Below, one piece after another: positions 8,347 to 16,873 of a stretch of DNA of 55,653 bases. The DNA is taken from NCBI GenBank assembly GCA_910589665.1, contig CAJUTR010000001.1:82966-138618 (forward strand), read 5' to 3'. How positions within the stretch are numbered: position 1 is the stretch's first letter; every line of letters starts with the position of its first letter. The notes under the pieces are model-generated. The model had not been told where the DNA came from. It ran no database searches and saw only the letters and a program-made list of their open reading frames with translations. This stretch comes from an uncultured Eubacterium sp. GTDB lineage: Bacteria; Bacillota; Clostridia; Lachnospirales; Lachnospiraceae. The position numbers were made by a program, and so were the translations under genes.

Positions 8347-8424
8347 AAGGACAAATGTTGTCTGGTTTTTCTTAGGTTTTGCATGAGGATCGTCGCAGAG
8401 GATCGTCGTTTGGAAAAAAAGTGT

Positions 8425-8456
8425 TTGACAATAACAGCAAAACATGGTAATATAAT
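8425..8456 (+). promoter_or_regulatory. Promoter of tRNA-Leu
   Basis: TTGACA (8425-8430) is followed by TAATAT after 17 bases (8448-8453). A consensus TATAAT overlaps it at 8451-8456, with a 20-base spacer. Either way the predicted transcript begins about 30 bases before the tRNA. Confidence 0.7.
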
Positions 8457-8491
8457 GAATGTCGTGATGGGGAGACATCCCGGTCACGCAT

Positions 8492-8574
8492 GCGGATGTG
8501 GCGGAATGGCAGACGCACAAGACTCAAAATCTTGCGGGGGTGACCTCGTGTGGGTTCAAGTCCCACCATCCGCA
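8492..8574 (+). tRNA. tRNA-Leu (anticodon CAA)
   Basis: The 83-base cloverleaf has a 7-bp acceptor stem (GCGGATG with CATCCGC), a D arm starting TGGCGGAATGGC, and anticodon stem CAAGA/TCTTG around loop CTCAAAA, giving anticodon CAA (reads UUG). A long variable arm typical of class II tRNAs (about 8535-8549) and a T arm GTGGG-TTCAAGT-CCCAC follow. The discriminator base is A, as expected for leucine. CCA is not encoded. Confidence 0.96.
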
Positions 8575-8576
8575 TC

Positions 8577-8624
8577 AAAAGGCGCGAAACTAAACCGGAT
8601 CGGTTTACGTTTCGCGCCTTTTTG
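8577..8624. terminator. Long terminator hairpin between tRNA-Leu and the GH43 gene
   Basis: The arms AAAAGGCGCGAAAC (8577-8590) and GTTTCGCGCCTTTT (8609-8622) pair perfectly, and the loop itself contains a second stem TAAACCG/CGGTTTA. The plus strand ends in a T run (8619-8623) and the minus strand in TTTT. The element can therefore stop transcription of the tRNA and also of the convergent GH43 gene, which ends at 8646. Confidence 0.92.
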
Positions 8625-8645
8625 CAACGTGTTTTTTACGGGCGG

Positions 8646-10208
8646 TCATGCCCCGGTATATTCGATGTAGTCAAAAGCGGCAAACGTATCGCTCTTATTT
8701 CCGTTTGCCGTCGCGTAAATGCCGATCGTATTTCCGACAAAGCCGCCGGCGGCGTCCGTACAAAGGATGCGCCCGTTGAGTTTGTCCGCGATGGTCGCAA
8801 AGGAACCGTCTTTCCGGCAAAAGGAGAACGAGAGGTCCTGTCCGTCTGCTTCCAGCCGTAATGTCAGCGCATGGCACGGAGCATCTAACACCGTTTCAGA
8901 GACGGTAGTGGCAGAGCCGTTTTCCGTTTTGACCACGGACACTACAGTGGTAGATCCGTCTGTTCCTGCCAGACACTGGTAGTGGAATGCCGTGTTCTGG
9001 AAGATGACGATACCGGCCTGTTCGTCTGTGCCCGCGGGTTCAAAGACGAGAGATGTTTCGAATCGGAAACTGAAATGTTTTTGGCGGAGACAGACGTAAC
9101 TCGGAGTTCCGTCCGAACAGATCGTATCTTTCGCGCAGCGCAGCGAGAGGAATCCCTTTTTGGCTGTAAGGGAGTAGTTTTCTACAACCGGATTCCTAAG
9201 ATACATCATGTGGAGCGGAAGGCGGCTGCCGTCAAAGTCTTCCCGCGACGGGACAGCCGGCGTGATCGACAGCGGTAGTCCCGGCGTCGGTCCAGAGGAC
9301 TCAACGATGCCCCTGCCCGGATTGATGACTGGCCAGCCATCCTCCCAGCAGAACGGGACGAGGAATGTCTCCCTGCCGAGGTTTCGGCAGTAGCCGCCAT
9401 ACGGACGAGACGCTAAAAGGACCATCCACCACTCGCCATTCGGCGTCTGGACGATGTCAGGATGCCCGACGTTTACGATCGGATAGTGGAATCCGAGGTG
9501 GCGGTGGGTCAGGACCGGATTGCCTTTACAGCCTTCAAACGGCTCGGTCAGGCTTTTGCTCCGCGCGACGGAAACCGCATGATGGTGGGCCGTGCCGGCT
9601 TCGGAAATGAACAGATAATACCAGCCGTCCTTTTTGTAAATATGCGGGCCTTCGGGCCATTCGACCTGGCGGAGCGCGCCGTGCCATGCCGGGTAGCTGT
9701 CGCCGATCAGTTTTTTCGTCTCCAGATCGAGTTTTTGTATGTAGATTTCATTGTCCCCGAAATACCTGGCGCCCTCGCGTCTCGGTTTCGTGCCGCAGTA
9801 CCAGCATGTGCCGTCGTCATCGAAAAAGAGCGACGGGTCGATGCCTTCCGATCCGAGCGGATACGGCTCTGACCACGGGCCGGCAGGATCTTTGGCCGTG
9901 ACGAAAAAGTTGCCGAGGGCGGAACTTACATTTGTCGTGATCATGTAAAAGGTGCCGTCGTGGTAGCGGAGCGTCGGGGCGAAAATGCCCTGGCTGACGT
10001 CTGCACCTGCCAGCGGAAGCTGTTCGTCCCGGTCGAGGATATTTCCGATCTGTTCCCAGTGGATGAGATCCCGGCTGTGAAAAATCGGTACGCCTGGAAA
10101 ATAGGCAAAGGTAGACGTTACCAGATAATAGTCATCCTCTACCCGGCAGATGGAAGGGTCGGGATAAAATCCCGGGAGGATGGGATTTGTAAATGTGGGA
10201 TTGTCCAT
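8646..10208 (-). CDS. Glycoside hydrolase family 43 (beta-xylosidase / alpha-L-arabinofuranosidase type)
   Basis: This 520-residue enzyme lacks a signal peptide, so it is probably cytoplasmic. The five-bladed propeller occupies roughly residues 5-310. The three expected GH43 acids are visible: Asp17 in 'YPDPSIC' (general base), Asp124 in 'GIDPSLFFDDDG' (pKa modulator) and Glu186 in 'PEGPHIYKKDG' (general acid). The C-terminal ~200 residues form a beta-sandwich as in GH43 xylosidases of the XynB type. The start at 10208 has AGGAG nine bases upstream; an in-frame ATG at 10232 has no ribosome site. It would release xylose or arabinose from imported oligosaccharides. It is divergent from the large importer operon and likely co-regulated with it. 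Confidence 0.92.
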   Translation of the reverse strand: MDNPTFTNPILPGFYPDPSICRVEDDYYLVTSTFAYFPGVPIFHSRDLIHWEQIGNILDRDEQLPLAGADVSQGIFAPTLRYHDGTFYMITTNVSSALGNFFVTAKDPAGPWSEPYPLGSEGIDPSLFFDDDGTCWYCGTKPRREGARYFGDNEIYIQKLDLETKKLIGDSYPAWHGALRQVEWPEGPHIYKKDGWYYLFISEAGTAHHHAVSVARSKSLTEPFEGCKGNPVLTHRHLGFHYPIVNVGHPDIVQTPNGEWWMVLLASRPYGGYCRNLGRETFLVPFCWEDGWPVINPGRGIVESSGPTPGLPLSITPAVPSREDFDGSRLPLHMMYLRNPVVENYSLTAKKGFLSLRCAKDTICSDGTPSYVCLRQKHFSFRFETSLVFEPAGTDEQAGIVIFQNTAFHYQCLAGTDGSTTVVSVVKTENGSATTVSETVLDAPCHALTLRLEADGQDLSFSFCRKDGSFATIADKLNGRILCTDAAGGFVGNTIGIYATANGNKSDTFAAFDYIEYTGA

Positions 10209-10239
10209 GTCAAAAATCTCCTTTTTGTTCATATTCTAC

Positions 10240-10253
10240 TGCGAAAATGCGCA
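10240..10253. promoter_or_regulatory. Short inverted repeat in the GH43 leader
   Basis: TGCG-AAAATG-CGCA lies between the predicted GH43 -10 box and its start codon, so it is placed where a repressor could block transcription. The arms are only four bases, and no regulator gene lies nearby to pair with it. Confidence 0.25.
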
Positions 10254-10268
10254 AAATTTGTTAGAGTC

Positions 10269-10297
10269 ATTTTAATATAGGATGGATAAAATGTCAA
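10269..10297 (-). promoter_or_regulatory. Promoter of the GH43 gene
   Basis: On the minus strand TTGACA (10297-10292) is followed by a 17-base spacer and TAAAAT (10274-10269). It is about 60 bases upstream of the GH43 start. Confidence 0.85.
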
Positions 10298-10358
10298 ATC
10301 GCCCAATTTTCCCCGTTCACTTTTTGTTCATTATTCATAAAAAAAATGTTCAAAACTA

Positions 10359-10387
10359 TAGACATGTCACAAAAACAGTGATATAAT
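10359..10387 (+). promoter_or_regulatory. Promoter of the importer operon
   Basis: TAGACA (10359-10364), a 17-base spacer and consensus TATAAT (10382-10387). Transcription would begin near 10394, giving a leader of about 105 bases before the solute-binding protein. It is back to back with the GH43 promoter, with about 60 bases between the two -35 boxes. Confidence 0.82.
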
Positions 10388-10435
10388 TGAGTATAAATTG
10401 TATGCAAAATATACAAATGATTCAACGCAATGTGT

Positions 10436-10458
10436 CTTGCAAAACCTGTTTTGTGAAG
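10436..10458 (+). promoter_or_regulatory. Leader hairpin upstream of the first solute-binding protein
   Basis: CTTGCAAAAC pairs with GTTTTGTGAAG across a two-base loop with small bulges. It lies in the leader, about 25 bases before the ribosome site. No T run follows, so it is not a terminator; it may affect mRNA stability or translation. Confidence 0.35.
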
Positions 10459-10499
10459 CGCATAAAAAAGAGAAAGGGCGAAAGGAGATTGCGACAGCT

Positions 10500-13400
10500 A
10501 TGTCAAAGTTGATGAAGAAAAAAGGCTTGAGGACATTCCTTGTAATTGTGGGTATCATTGCAGTTTTAGCGCTGTTTTTTACCCTAAAGGGTTCCTCGAT
10601 CACCGACAACTCAGACAAATATGAAGGCGTGGATCTGGAAGCGGCGAGTGATGAATATGGTCGTACCGATACATATTCCATTTATGTGGACGCGCATGGA
10701 GATTCCATACCAGAGGGTGCCGGTAACACTTATGATCTGGATGTGTTCAGCTATACAGACAGCAGTAATGTGTCCAAGAGAAACGGCATAGGGCCGGACA
10801 GTGACAAGGCTGATGCGCTGCAGATTCCGGAAGAAGGGTATGCAGAGTTTGAAGTAGATGTCAAACAGGCTGGATACTACAACATGTTTGTGGAATATTA
10901 TCCGACGACGGACGACGACGACCGCGGGATTTCCATTGAGACGAAAGTGGAGATCAACGGAGCGGTACCGTTCAATGGTGCGGATGCCATAGCATTCCAG
11001 CGTGTATACACGGATGCAGCGGAGCCAACCAAGGACAATCAGGGGAATGAGATTCGGGCAGCACAGATTGAGGATCCGAACAGAAGCTGGATGTCCGCAT
11101 ATTTTGAGGATGCGACGGGTTATGAAGTTGAGCCGTATCGTTTCTATCTCGAAGCAGGTAAAAATACGATCCGTCTCACTGGAGTAAATGAAAAATTCCT
11201 CATCCGGAAGCTGACGGTGGGAAATAAGAAAAAGACGCCTGCGTATGCGGATTACGCGCAGGAAAATTCAGGTAAGACAAACAACGTATCGGATTATCTG
11301 GATAAGATTCAGGGAGAGACGGCAGTCAGACGTTCGGCACCGTCCCTGTACGCTAGTTATGACCGTGGATCCGGCGATACTGAGTACGCGAATAAGGAAA
11401 GCGGAGAGATCACGATCGGAAATACCGATAAGCAAGTGCTTAACATGACCGGCGGTACCCAGTGGAAAGTGGCCAATGACTGGCTGGAATGGGAAATGGA
11501 AGTTCCCGAAGAGGGAGATTATGTGATTGGCATCAAAGGCCGTCAGGGATATAACCGTGGATACATAGCAAACCGTTCCCTCTACATTGACGGGGAGATC
11601 CCGTTTGAAGAAGTATCCCAGATCCGCTTTACCTATAGCAATCTGTGGGAGATGGTGTGCCTTCAGGATGAAAATGGCGAGGCGTACAAATTCCATCTCA
11701 CAAAAGGGAAACATATCATCCGGTTGAAAAATACATTGGGTGATCTCGGAGCATATTTATCGCAGCTCTCCGACAGTGTATTTAATATGAATAAAATGTA
11801 TCGTACGATTTTGGTCCTGACTGGAACAGAGCCGGATGCGTACCGAGATTACCAGATCGAAAAGGTATATCCGGAAGTCATCGAGGCGATGAAGATCGAA
11901 TCCAAGAGGCTTTACAAGCTGGTAGATGATGTGACTGCCTATGCAGGTGAGAAGAGCGGAGAGATTTCCGTGGCACAGACGCTGGCAGCGCAGATGGAAA
12001 AATTTGTGGAGCGTCCCGATAAGATCCCATCCACATTAAAGAATTTCAAAGAAAATATCAGTTCACTCGGAACGTCGATCAATAACCTGAGTGCGGCGTC
12101 GATGGATATTGACTACATAGCGATCGCGAGCAGCAAGGATAAGCTGCCGGAAGTATCTGAAAATGGATTTGACAAATTAGTACATGAGTGTATTCTTTTT
12201 GTAAATTCGTTCCGCAGCGATTCCTCGGCACTCGGTAATGTGTACGACTCAAAAGACAAAGATGTTATTGACGTGTGGATCACGGCTGGACGTGACCAAA
12301 GTACGATTTTGAAAAATATGGTTGACCAGTTGTTTACACCGAAGACAGGGATTAAAGTCAATGTCAAGCTGATCGATGCGGCAAACACAGCGACTTCTAC
12401 TGGTGTCAACGCGATGCTCCCGGCCGTTATCTCCGGTTTTGGTCCGGACGTGGCGCTTTGTATCGCACAGACCGAGCCGGTTAACTACGCACTTCGAAAT
12501 GCAGTTGTGGACCTGCGTGAGTTCCCTGAACTGGACGAGGTATTGTCTGAATATTATGAGAGTTCTTATGTATCCTATAAGTTCAACGGTGGACTTTTTG
12601 CCCTGCCAGAGACGCAGAACTACAATGTGATGTTCTATCGTACGGATATTATGGGAGATCTTGGTATTGATGTGGAAAAGGATGTCAATACGTGGGATGA
12701 TGTATTGAAGATCCTTCCGGTTCTGCAGAAGAGCAGCATGACATTTGCCGTGCCGTCTGTAGAACGTAAGATCGGAAATACGACGAACCCTGACCTTGCA
12801 AACTATTATGCGCAGCTTTACCAGCGAGGCGGTACGCTCTATGACGAAGAGGCGATGTGTACGAAGATCGGGGAACCGGAAGCAATTGAAGCATTTGAGT
12901 TCTATACGAAGCTGTTTACGAACTACAAGCTGGAGAAACAGTATGACTTCGTAAACCGTTTCCGAAGCGGCGAGATGCCGATCGGTGTAGCGGATTACAA
13001 CAACTTCAATACGCTGGCCGTCTTCGCTCCGGAGATCAAAGGTCTTTGGAATTTCGCGATGATGCCTGGCGTAGAACAAGAAGATGGAACGATCAACCGC
13101 GCGGTACAGTCTTGGGGTACATGTTCGATGATGTTGCGTGGCGCGGAAGACAGAGACAAGAAAGAAATCAGCTGGGAATTCCTCAAATGGTGGGCTAGTT
13201 CAGAGACACAGGCTAATTTCGCCAGCGAGCTGGAGGCTGTCATGGGAGCGTCGGCACGTTACGCGACGGCAAACAGAGAAACGTTTGAAACGTTGTCGTG
13301 GAGCAGCAGGGAGTCGGATGCACTGAAAGAGCAGTGGGAACATGCTTTTGGACTTCCGGAAGTTGCCGGAGGATATTACACATCCCGCCACATTACGAAT

Positions 13401-13532
13401 GCAATCCGTAAAGTCATGAACAACAATGAAGACCCGAGAGAGACTCTTCTTGATTATGTTATAACGATCGACGATGAAATTAACAATAAACGGAAAGAGT
13501 TTGGACTTCCAACCCTGCCGAAAAATAATTAG
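10500..13532 (+). CDS. Very large membrane-anchored ABC solute-binding protein with N-terminal beta-sandwich modules
   Basis: At 1010 residues this is more than twice the usual length of a sugar-binding protein. An N-terminal membrane segment (about 11-30) has no lipobox Cys. Two similar beta-rich modules follow (about 75-245 and 290-470), each with 'GYYNMFVEYYP'/'GDYVIGIKGRQ' core strands and a late 'KNTIRLTGV'/'KHIIRLKNT' strand, resembling carbohydrate-binding modules of the CBM6/35 fold. A helical linker (470-585) leads to a family-1 extracellular solute-binding domain (585-1010; 'PETQNYNVMFYRTD', 'ISWEFLKWWASSE'). The start at 10500 has AAAGGAG 12 bases upstream. Two permeases follow directly. 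The likely ligand is a xylan-type oligosaccharide, by context only. Confidence 0.85.
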   Translation: MSKLMKKKGLRTFLVIVGIIAVLALFFTLKGSSITDNSDKYEGVDLEAASDEYGRTDTYSIYVDAHGDSIPEGAGNTYDLDVFSYTDSSNVSKRNGIGPDSDKADALQIPEEGYAEFEVDVKQAGYYNMFVEYYPTTDDDDRGISIETKVEINGAVPFNGADAIAFQRVYTDAAEPTKDNQGNEIRAAQIEDPNRSWMSAYFEDATGYEVEPYRFYLEAGKNTIRLTGVNEKFLIRKLTVGNKKKTPAYADYAQENSGKTNNVSDYLDKIQGETAVRRSAPSLYASYDRGSGDTEYANKESGEITIGNTDKQVLNMTGGTQWKVANDWLEWEMEVPEEGDYVIGIKGRQGYNRGYIANRSLYIDGEIPFEEVSQIRFTYSNLWEMVCLQDENGEAYKFHLTKGKHIIRLKNTLGDLGAYLSQLSDSVFNMNKMYRTILVLTGTEPDAYRDYQIEKVYPEVIEAMKIESKRLYKLVDDVTAYAGEKSGEISVAQTLAAQMEKFVERPDKIPSTLKNFKENISSLGTSINNLSAASMDIDYIAIASSKDKLPEVSENGFDKLVHECILFVNSFRSDSSALGNVYDSKDKDVIDVWITAGRDQSTILKNMVDQLFTPKTGIKVNVKLIDAANTATSTGVNAMLPAVISGFGPDVALCIAQTEPVNYALRNAVVDLREFPELDEVLSEYYESSYVSYKFNGGLFALPETQNYNVMFYRTDIMGDLGIDVEKDVNTWDDVLKILPVLQKSSMTFAVPSVERKIGNTTNPDLANYYAQLYQRGGTLYDEEAMCTKIGEPEAIEAFEFYTKLFTNYKLEKQYDFVNRFRSGEMPIGVADYNNFNTLAVFAPEIKGLWNFAMMPGVEQEDGTINRAVQSWGTCSMMLRGAEDRDKKEISWEFLKWWASSETQANFASELEAVMGASARYATANRETFETLSWSSRESDALKEQWEHAFGLPEVAGGYYTSRHITNAIRKVMNNNEDPRETLLDYVITIDDEINNKRKEFGLPTLPKNN

Positions 13533-13549
13533 AGAGGAGAGCAAAATGT

Positions 13550-14485
13550 ATGAAGTTTCTAGTAAAGTATACACAGATTAAGAAACGGAATATGGGGATT
13601 GCGTGGAAAAAGGCAAAAATGTCGAAAACCTGTTATCTGTTTCTGCTGCCATATGCGATCGTGTTTACAGCGTTCTATATTTTGCCGGTGTGTATGTCGA
13701 TCTTTTACAGCTTTACATACTACAACGTGCTGGAACCAGCGAAGTTTACCGGCCTAGAGAACTATATAGACCTGCTTCTGTCTGATGACGTGTTCCTGAT
13801 CGCCATCAAGAACACATTCCTTCTGGCGGCGATCACAGGCCCGCTCGGATATATCATGTCCTTTATCTTCGCGTGGTTTATCAATGAGCTGCCCAGATAT
13901 ATCCGTGCCTTTGCCGTGTGTGTGTTCTACGCGCCTACGATTTCCGGCCAGGCGTACATGGTATGGTCGATCTTGTTCAGTGGAGACGCGTACGGATATG
14001 TGAATGCGTTCCTGATCAAATTTGGATTTATCAGTGAGCCGGTTTTGTGGCTTACCGATGTAAAGTACATGATGAACGTCGTGATCATCATCGTACTCTG
14101 GATGAGTCTCGGTACCGGATTCCTTTCCTTCGTGGCAGGACTGCAGGGTATTGATGCCTCCCAGTTTGAGGCCGGTTATGTGGACGGCGTCAAAAACCGC
14201 TGGCAGGAATTGTGGTATATCACCCTGCCAAACATGAAGCCGATGCTTCTGTTCGGTGCGGTTATGGCAATTACGCAGTCATTCGGCGTCGCGGACGTCA
14301 CGATGGCGCTGTGTGGATTCCCAAGTACCGACTATGCGGCGCGAACTGTTGTCACCCATCTGATCGACTATGGTACGACGCGATTTGAGATGGGATACGC
14401 CTCAGCGATAGCGACGATCCTATTTGTCGTTATGATCGTTTGTAACAAAGCGATCCAGGCATTGCTGAGCAAAGTTGGAACTTGA
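13550..14485 (+). CDS. Sugar ABC transporter permease, MalF/UgpA type (first pair)
   Basis: This 311-residue protein has six predicted membrane spans. The conserved EAA loop is seen in 'QFEAGYVDGVKNRWQELWYI' just before 'TLPNMKP'; this loop docks on the ATPase. An N-terminal cytoplasmic extension of ~25 basic residues precedes the first span ('CYLFLLPYAIVFTAFYILP'). GAGGAG lies about ten bases before the ATG. It pairs with the next gene to form the membrane channel served by the large binding protein upstream. Confidence 0.93.
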   Translation: MKFLVKYTQIKKRNMGIAWKKAKMSKTCYLFLLPYAIVFTAFYILPVCMSIFYSFTYYNVLEPAKFTGLENYIDLLLSDDVFLIAIKNTFLLAAITGPLGYIMSFIFAWFINELPRYIRAFAVCVFYAPTISGQAYMVWSILFSGDAYGYVNAFLIKFGFISEPVLWLTDVKYMMNVVIIIVLWMSLGTGFLSFVAGLQGIDASQFEAGYVDGVKNRWQELWYITLPNMKPMLLFGAVMAITQSFGVADVTMALCGFPSTDYAARTVVTHLIDYGTTRFEMGYASAIATILFVVMIVCNKAIQALLSKVGT

Positions 14486-14502
14486 GAGGAGGTATAACGG
14501 CG

Positions 14503-15366
14503 ATGAAATTGATCAAGCTGAAAAGAAGAAAACCGAATCGTTCCCGCGGTGGAGATTTGGGGATTTACATTATGTTGATCTTGTTTGGTTTATTCTTTGT
14601 TATGCCTTTGGTATATGCAATCAGCAGTGCGTTTAAACCGTTGGATGAGATTTATCTTTATCCGCCAAGATTTTTCGTAAAAAACCCGACATTCAATAAC
14701 TTTCAGGATTTGCTTGTCGTAATGTCGAGTTCGTATGTGCCATTTACCCGTTACGTGTTTAATACGGTATTGACCACGCTGGTCGGTACGCTCGGGCATC
14801 TGCTCATCGGTTCGATGGCAGCGTATGTACTTGCTAAATACAGCTTTCCGGGCGGCAAGGGATTTTTCAACCTCTGCCAATCAGCCCTGATGTTTAACGT
14901 ATACGTGCTTCAGATCCCGACCTATCTGATCATGTCACAGCTCGGATGGGTGGATACCTATCTGGCGCTCATCGTGCCTGCGTTCGCTCTTCCGATGGGA
15001 CTCTTCCTCATGAAGCAGTTTATGGAGCAGATCCCAGACGCGCTCATTGAGGCGGCGAAGATCGACGGTGCGCGGGAAGGACGTATTTATCTGCAGATCG
15101 TCATGCCGAACGTAAAACCGGCGTGGCTGACTGTAACGATCTTCTCTGTACAGAACCTTTGGAACCAGAAAGGACAGGTGTATATCTATTCGGAAGAATA
15201 TAAGATGCTGCCATACGCGCTGCAGCAGATCATGTCTGGTGGTGTGGCCCGTGCCGGCGTCGGTTCAGCGGCTACGATGGTCGTTATGATGGTTCCGATC
15301 GTCATATTCATTATGGCACAGAGTAATATTTTGGAAACAATGGCTAGTTCGGGTATTAAAGACTGA
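14503..15366 (+). CDS. Sugar ABC transporter permease, MalG/UgpE type (first pair)
   Basis: This 287-residue inner-membrane protein has six spans and the EAA loop 'LIEAAKIDGAREGRIYLQIV' followed by 'MPNVKP'. The chosen ATG at 14503 has AGGAGG ten bases upstream; a TTG at 14482 overlapping the previous gene is in frame but has no ribosome site. No ATPase gene is adjacent, as is usual for Firmicute sugar importers that share an MsmX-type ATPase encoded elsewhere. Confidence 0.93.
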   Translation: MKLIKLKRRKPNRSRGGDLGIYIMLILFGLFFVMPLVYAISSAFKPLDEIYLYPPRFFVKNPTFNNFQDLLVVMSSSYVPFTRYVFNTVLTTLVGTLGHLLIGSMAAYVLAKYSFPGGKGFFNLCQSALMFNVYVLQIPTYLIMSQLGWVDTYLALIVPAFALPMGLFLMKQFMEQIPDALIEAAKIDGAREGRIYLQIVMPNVKPAWLTVTIFSVQNLWNQKGQVYIYSEEYKMLPYALQQIMSGGVARAGVGSAATMVVMMVPIVIFIMAQSNILETMASSGIKD

Positions 15367-15382
15367 TAAAGGAGGATGAAAC

Positions 15383-16873
15383 ATGAGAGTATGTAAAAAA
15401 ATAGCATCTGTGTTTGCTTTGGTACTTACCGCATCCGTCCTTTTGTGCAGTACCGGCGCCGAAGCGACAAGTTCGGATGGCAACCATTATACATACATCT
15501 ATGACTGCTGGGGATACGACAGGGAGTCGCCCGATGCCTATTCGGTGACACGGACGATCACTGGTTCGGACTTTGCATGCGGGAATTTCGTAGATCCGGA
15601 AGGCCTGTACGTGATCGGCAATGACATGTATGTGGCAGATACCGGAAACAGCAGAGTTGTGAAATTTACGTATGAAAACGATGTATTCACGATGGTGAAG
15701 GAGATCAAACAATTTGAAAACAACGGCCAGCAGGATGCTTTGGCACAGCCGCAGGATGTATTTGTTGATGAGGAGGGTAATACATATATTGCCGATACCG
15801 GAAATAAAAGGATCGTGCATCTGGATGCCAATGGAAAACTTGTTAAGGTGATCACAAGGCCGGAGGATGAGACGGTAGACCAGTCGACGGATTTTCTTCC
15901 GCAAAAACTTGTCGTTGACAGTTCAAAGCGGATCTTTACACAGGTACAGAATGTAAACAAAGGATTTATGGAGTTTGCAAGCGATGGAAGCTTTACAGGG
16001 TTTGTCGGAGCGAGCAAAGTAACGTATAACTTTTTGGAATATCTGTGGAAGATGATCGCGACGAAAGAGCAGAGAGCGCAGATGGATCTGTTCGTTCCGA
16101 CGGAGTACAGTAACCTCTGTCTGGATTCCGAGGGATTCATTTATGCTACGATCGGCGTCGTGGGTGAAGATACCAACCCATTGGATGCGCAGCCGATCCG
16201 TAAACTGAATGCGAAAGGAACCGATATACTCGTACGTAACGGGTATTTTGAGCCAGCAGGGGATTTGTGGTGGGTTGGCCACGGTGAGATGAGCGGCCCT
16301 TCAAAATTTGTAGACATTGCCTGTCTGGACAACGATGTATACTACGGGTTAGATAACACGAGAGGACGTATCTTCTCTTATGATTTCCAGGGTAACATGC
16401 TGTACGCGTTCGGCGGACATGGTTATAAGGCCGGATATTTCATCAATCCGGTTGCAATCGAGGATCTCGGGGATACGCTCGTGGTGCTGGATGCCAACCT
16501 CGGTTCGATTACACAGTTTACGCTGACCGAGTATGGAACTTATATCAATGAAGGACTTAGCCAGTATAAGCGCGGCGACTACGATGCCTCCGCAGCGACG
16601 TGGCAGAAAGTACTAAAATTAAATGGAAACTATGACCAGGCATATATTGGTATCGGCCGTGCTTATCTGAGACAGGAGAAGTACACGGAAGCGATGGAGT
16701 ATTTCAAATTGAAGCTGGATTCTACGAACTATTCCAAAGCGTATAAACTTTACCGGAAAGACTGGTTTGAAGAAAACATCGGGATCATCATTGCTGTTGT
16801 CGTAATCCTGATCCTCTTTGGCTATGGTTACGGATTTGTCAAGAAGGCAAGGAAGGAGGTAGAGAAAGGATGA
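15383..16873 (+). CDS. NHL-repeat beta-propeller envelope protein with TPR-like region and C-terminal anchor
   Basis: This 496-residue protein starts with a signal peptide (about 1-29, 'ASVFALVLTASVLLCSTGAEA'). NHL repeats follow over about residues 60-390, with clear motifs 'DPEGLYVIGNDMYVADTGNSR' and 'QPQDVFVDEEGNTYIADTGN'. Residues ~392-452 look like two TPR helical pairs ('EGLSQYKRGDYDASAATWQKV'), and a single membrane span at about 468-488 is followed by basic residues. It would be an exported domain held at the outer face of the membrane. NHL propellers commonly bind proteins, glycans or act as lactonases; no catalytic residues can be assigned. It sits between two permease pairs and its stop overlaps the next gene by four bases. 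Confidence 0.85.
   Translation: MRVCKKIASVFALVLTASVLLCSTGAEATSSDGNHYTYIYDCWGYDRESPDAYSVTRTITGSDFACGNFVDPEGLYVIGNDMYVADTGNSRVVKFTYENDVFTMVKEIKQFENNGQQDALAQPQDVFVDEEGNTYIADTGNKRIVHLDANGKLVKVITRPEDETVDQSTDFLPQKLVVDSSKRIFTQVQNVNKGFMEFASDGSFTGFVGASKVTYNFLEYLWKMIATKEQRAQMDLFVPTEYSNLCLDSEGFIYATIGVVGEDTNPLDAQPIRKLNAKGTDILVRNGYFEPAGDLWWVGHGEMSGPSKFVDIACLDNDVYYGLDNTRGRIFSYDFQGNMLYAFGGHGYKAGYFINPVAIEDLGDTLVVLDANLGSITQFTLTEYGTYINEGLSQYKRGDYDASAATWQKVLKLNGNYDQAYIGIGRAYLRQEKYTEAMEYFKLKLDSTNYSKAYKLYRKDWFEENIGIIIAVVVILILFGYGYGFVKKARKEVEKG

Noticed and set aside
8550..8861. Open frame running through the tRNA 3' end and the GH43 gene end
   Set aside because: It crosses a tRNA and a terminator and is antisense to GH43.
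12249..13079. Minus-strand open frame opposite the large binding protein
   Set aside because: Antisense shadow; composition is atypical and there is no start signal.
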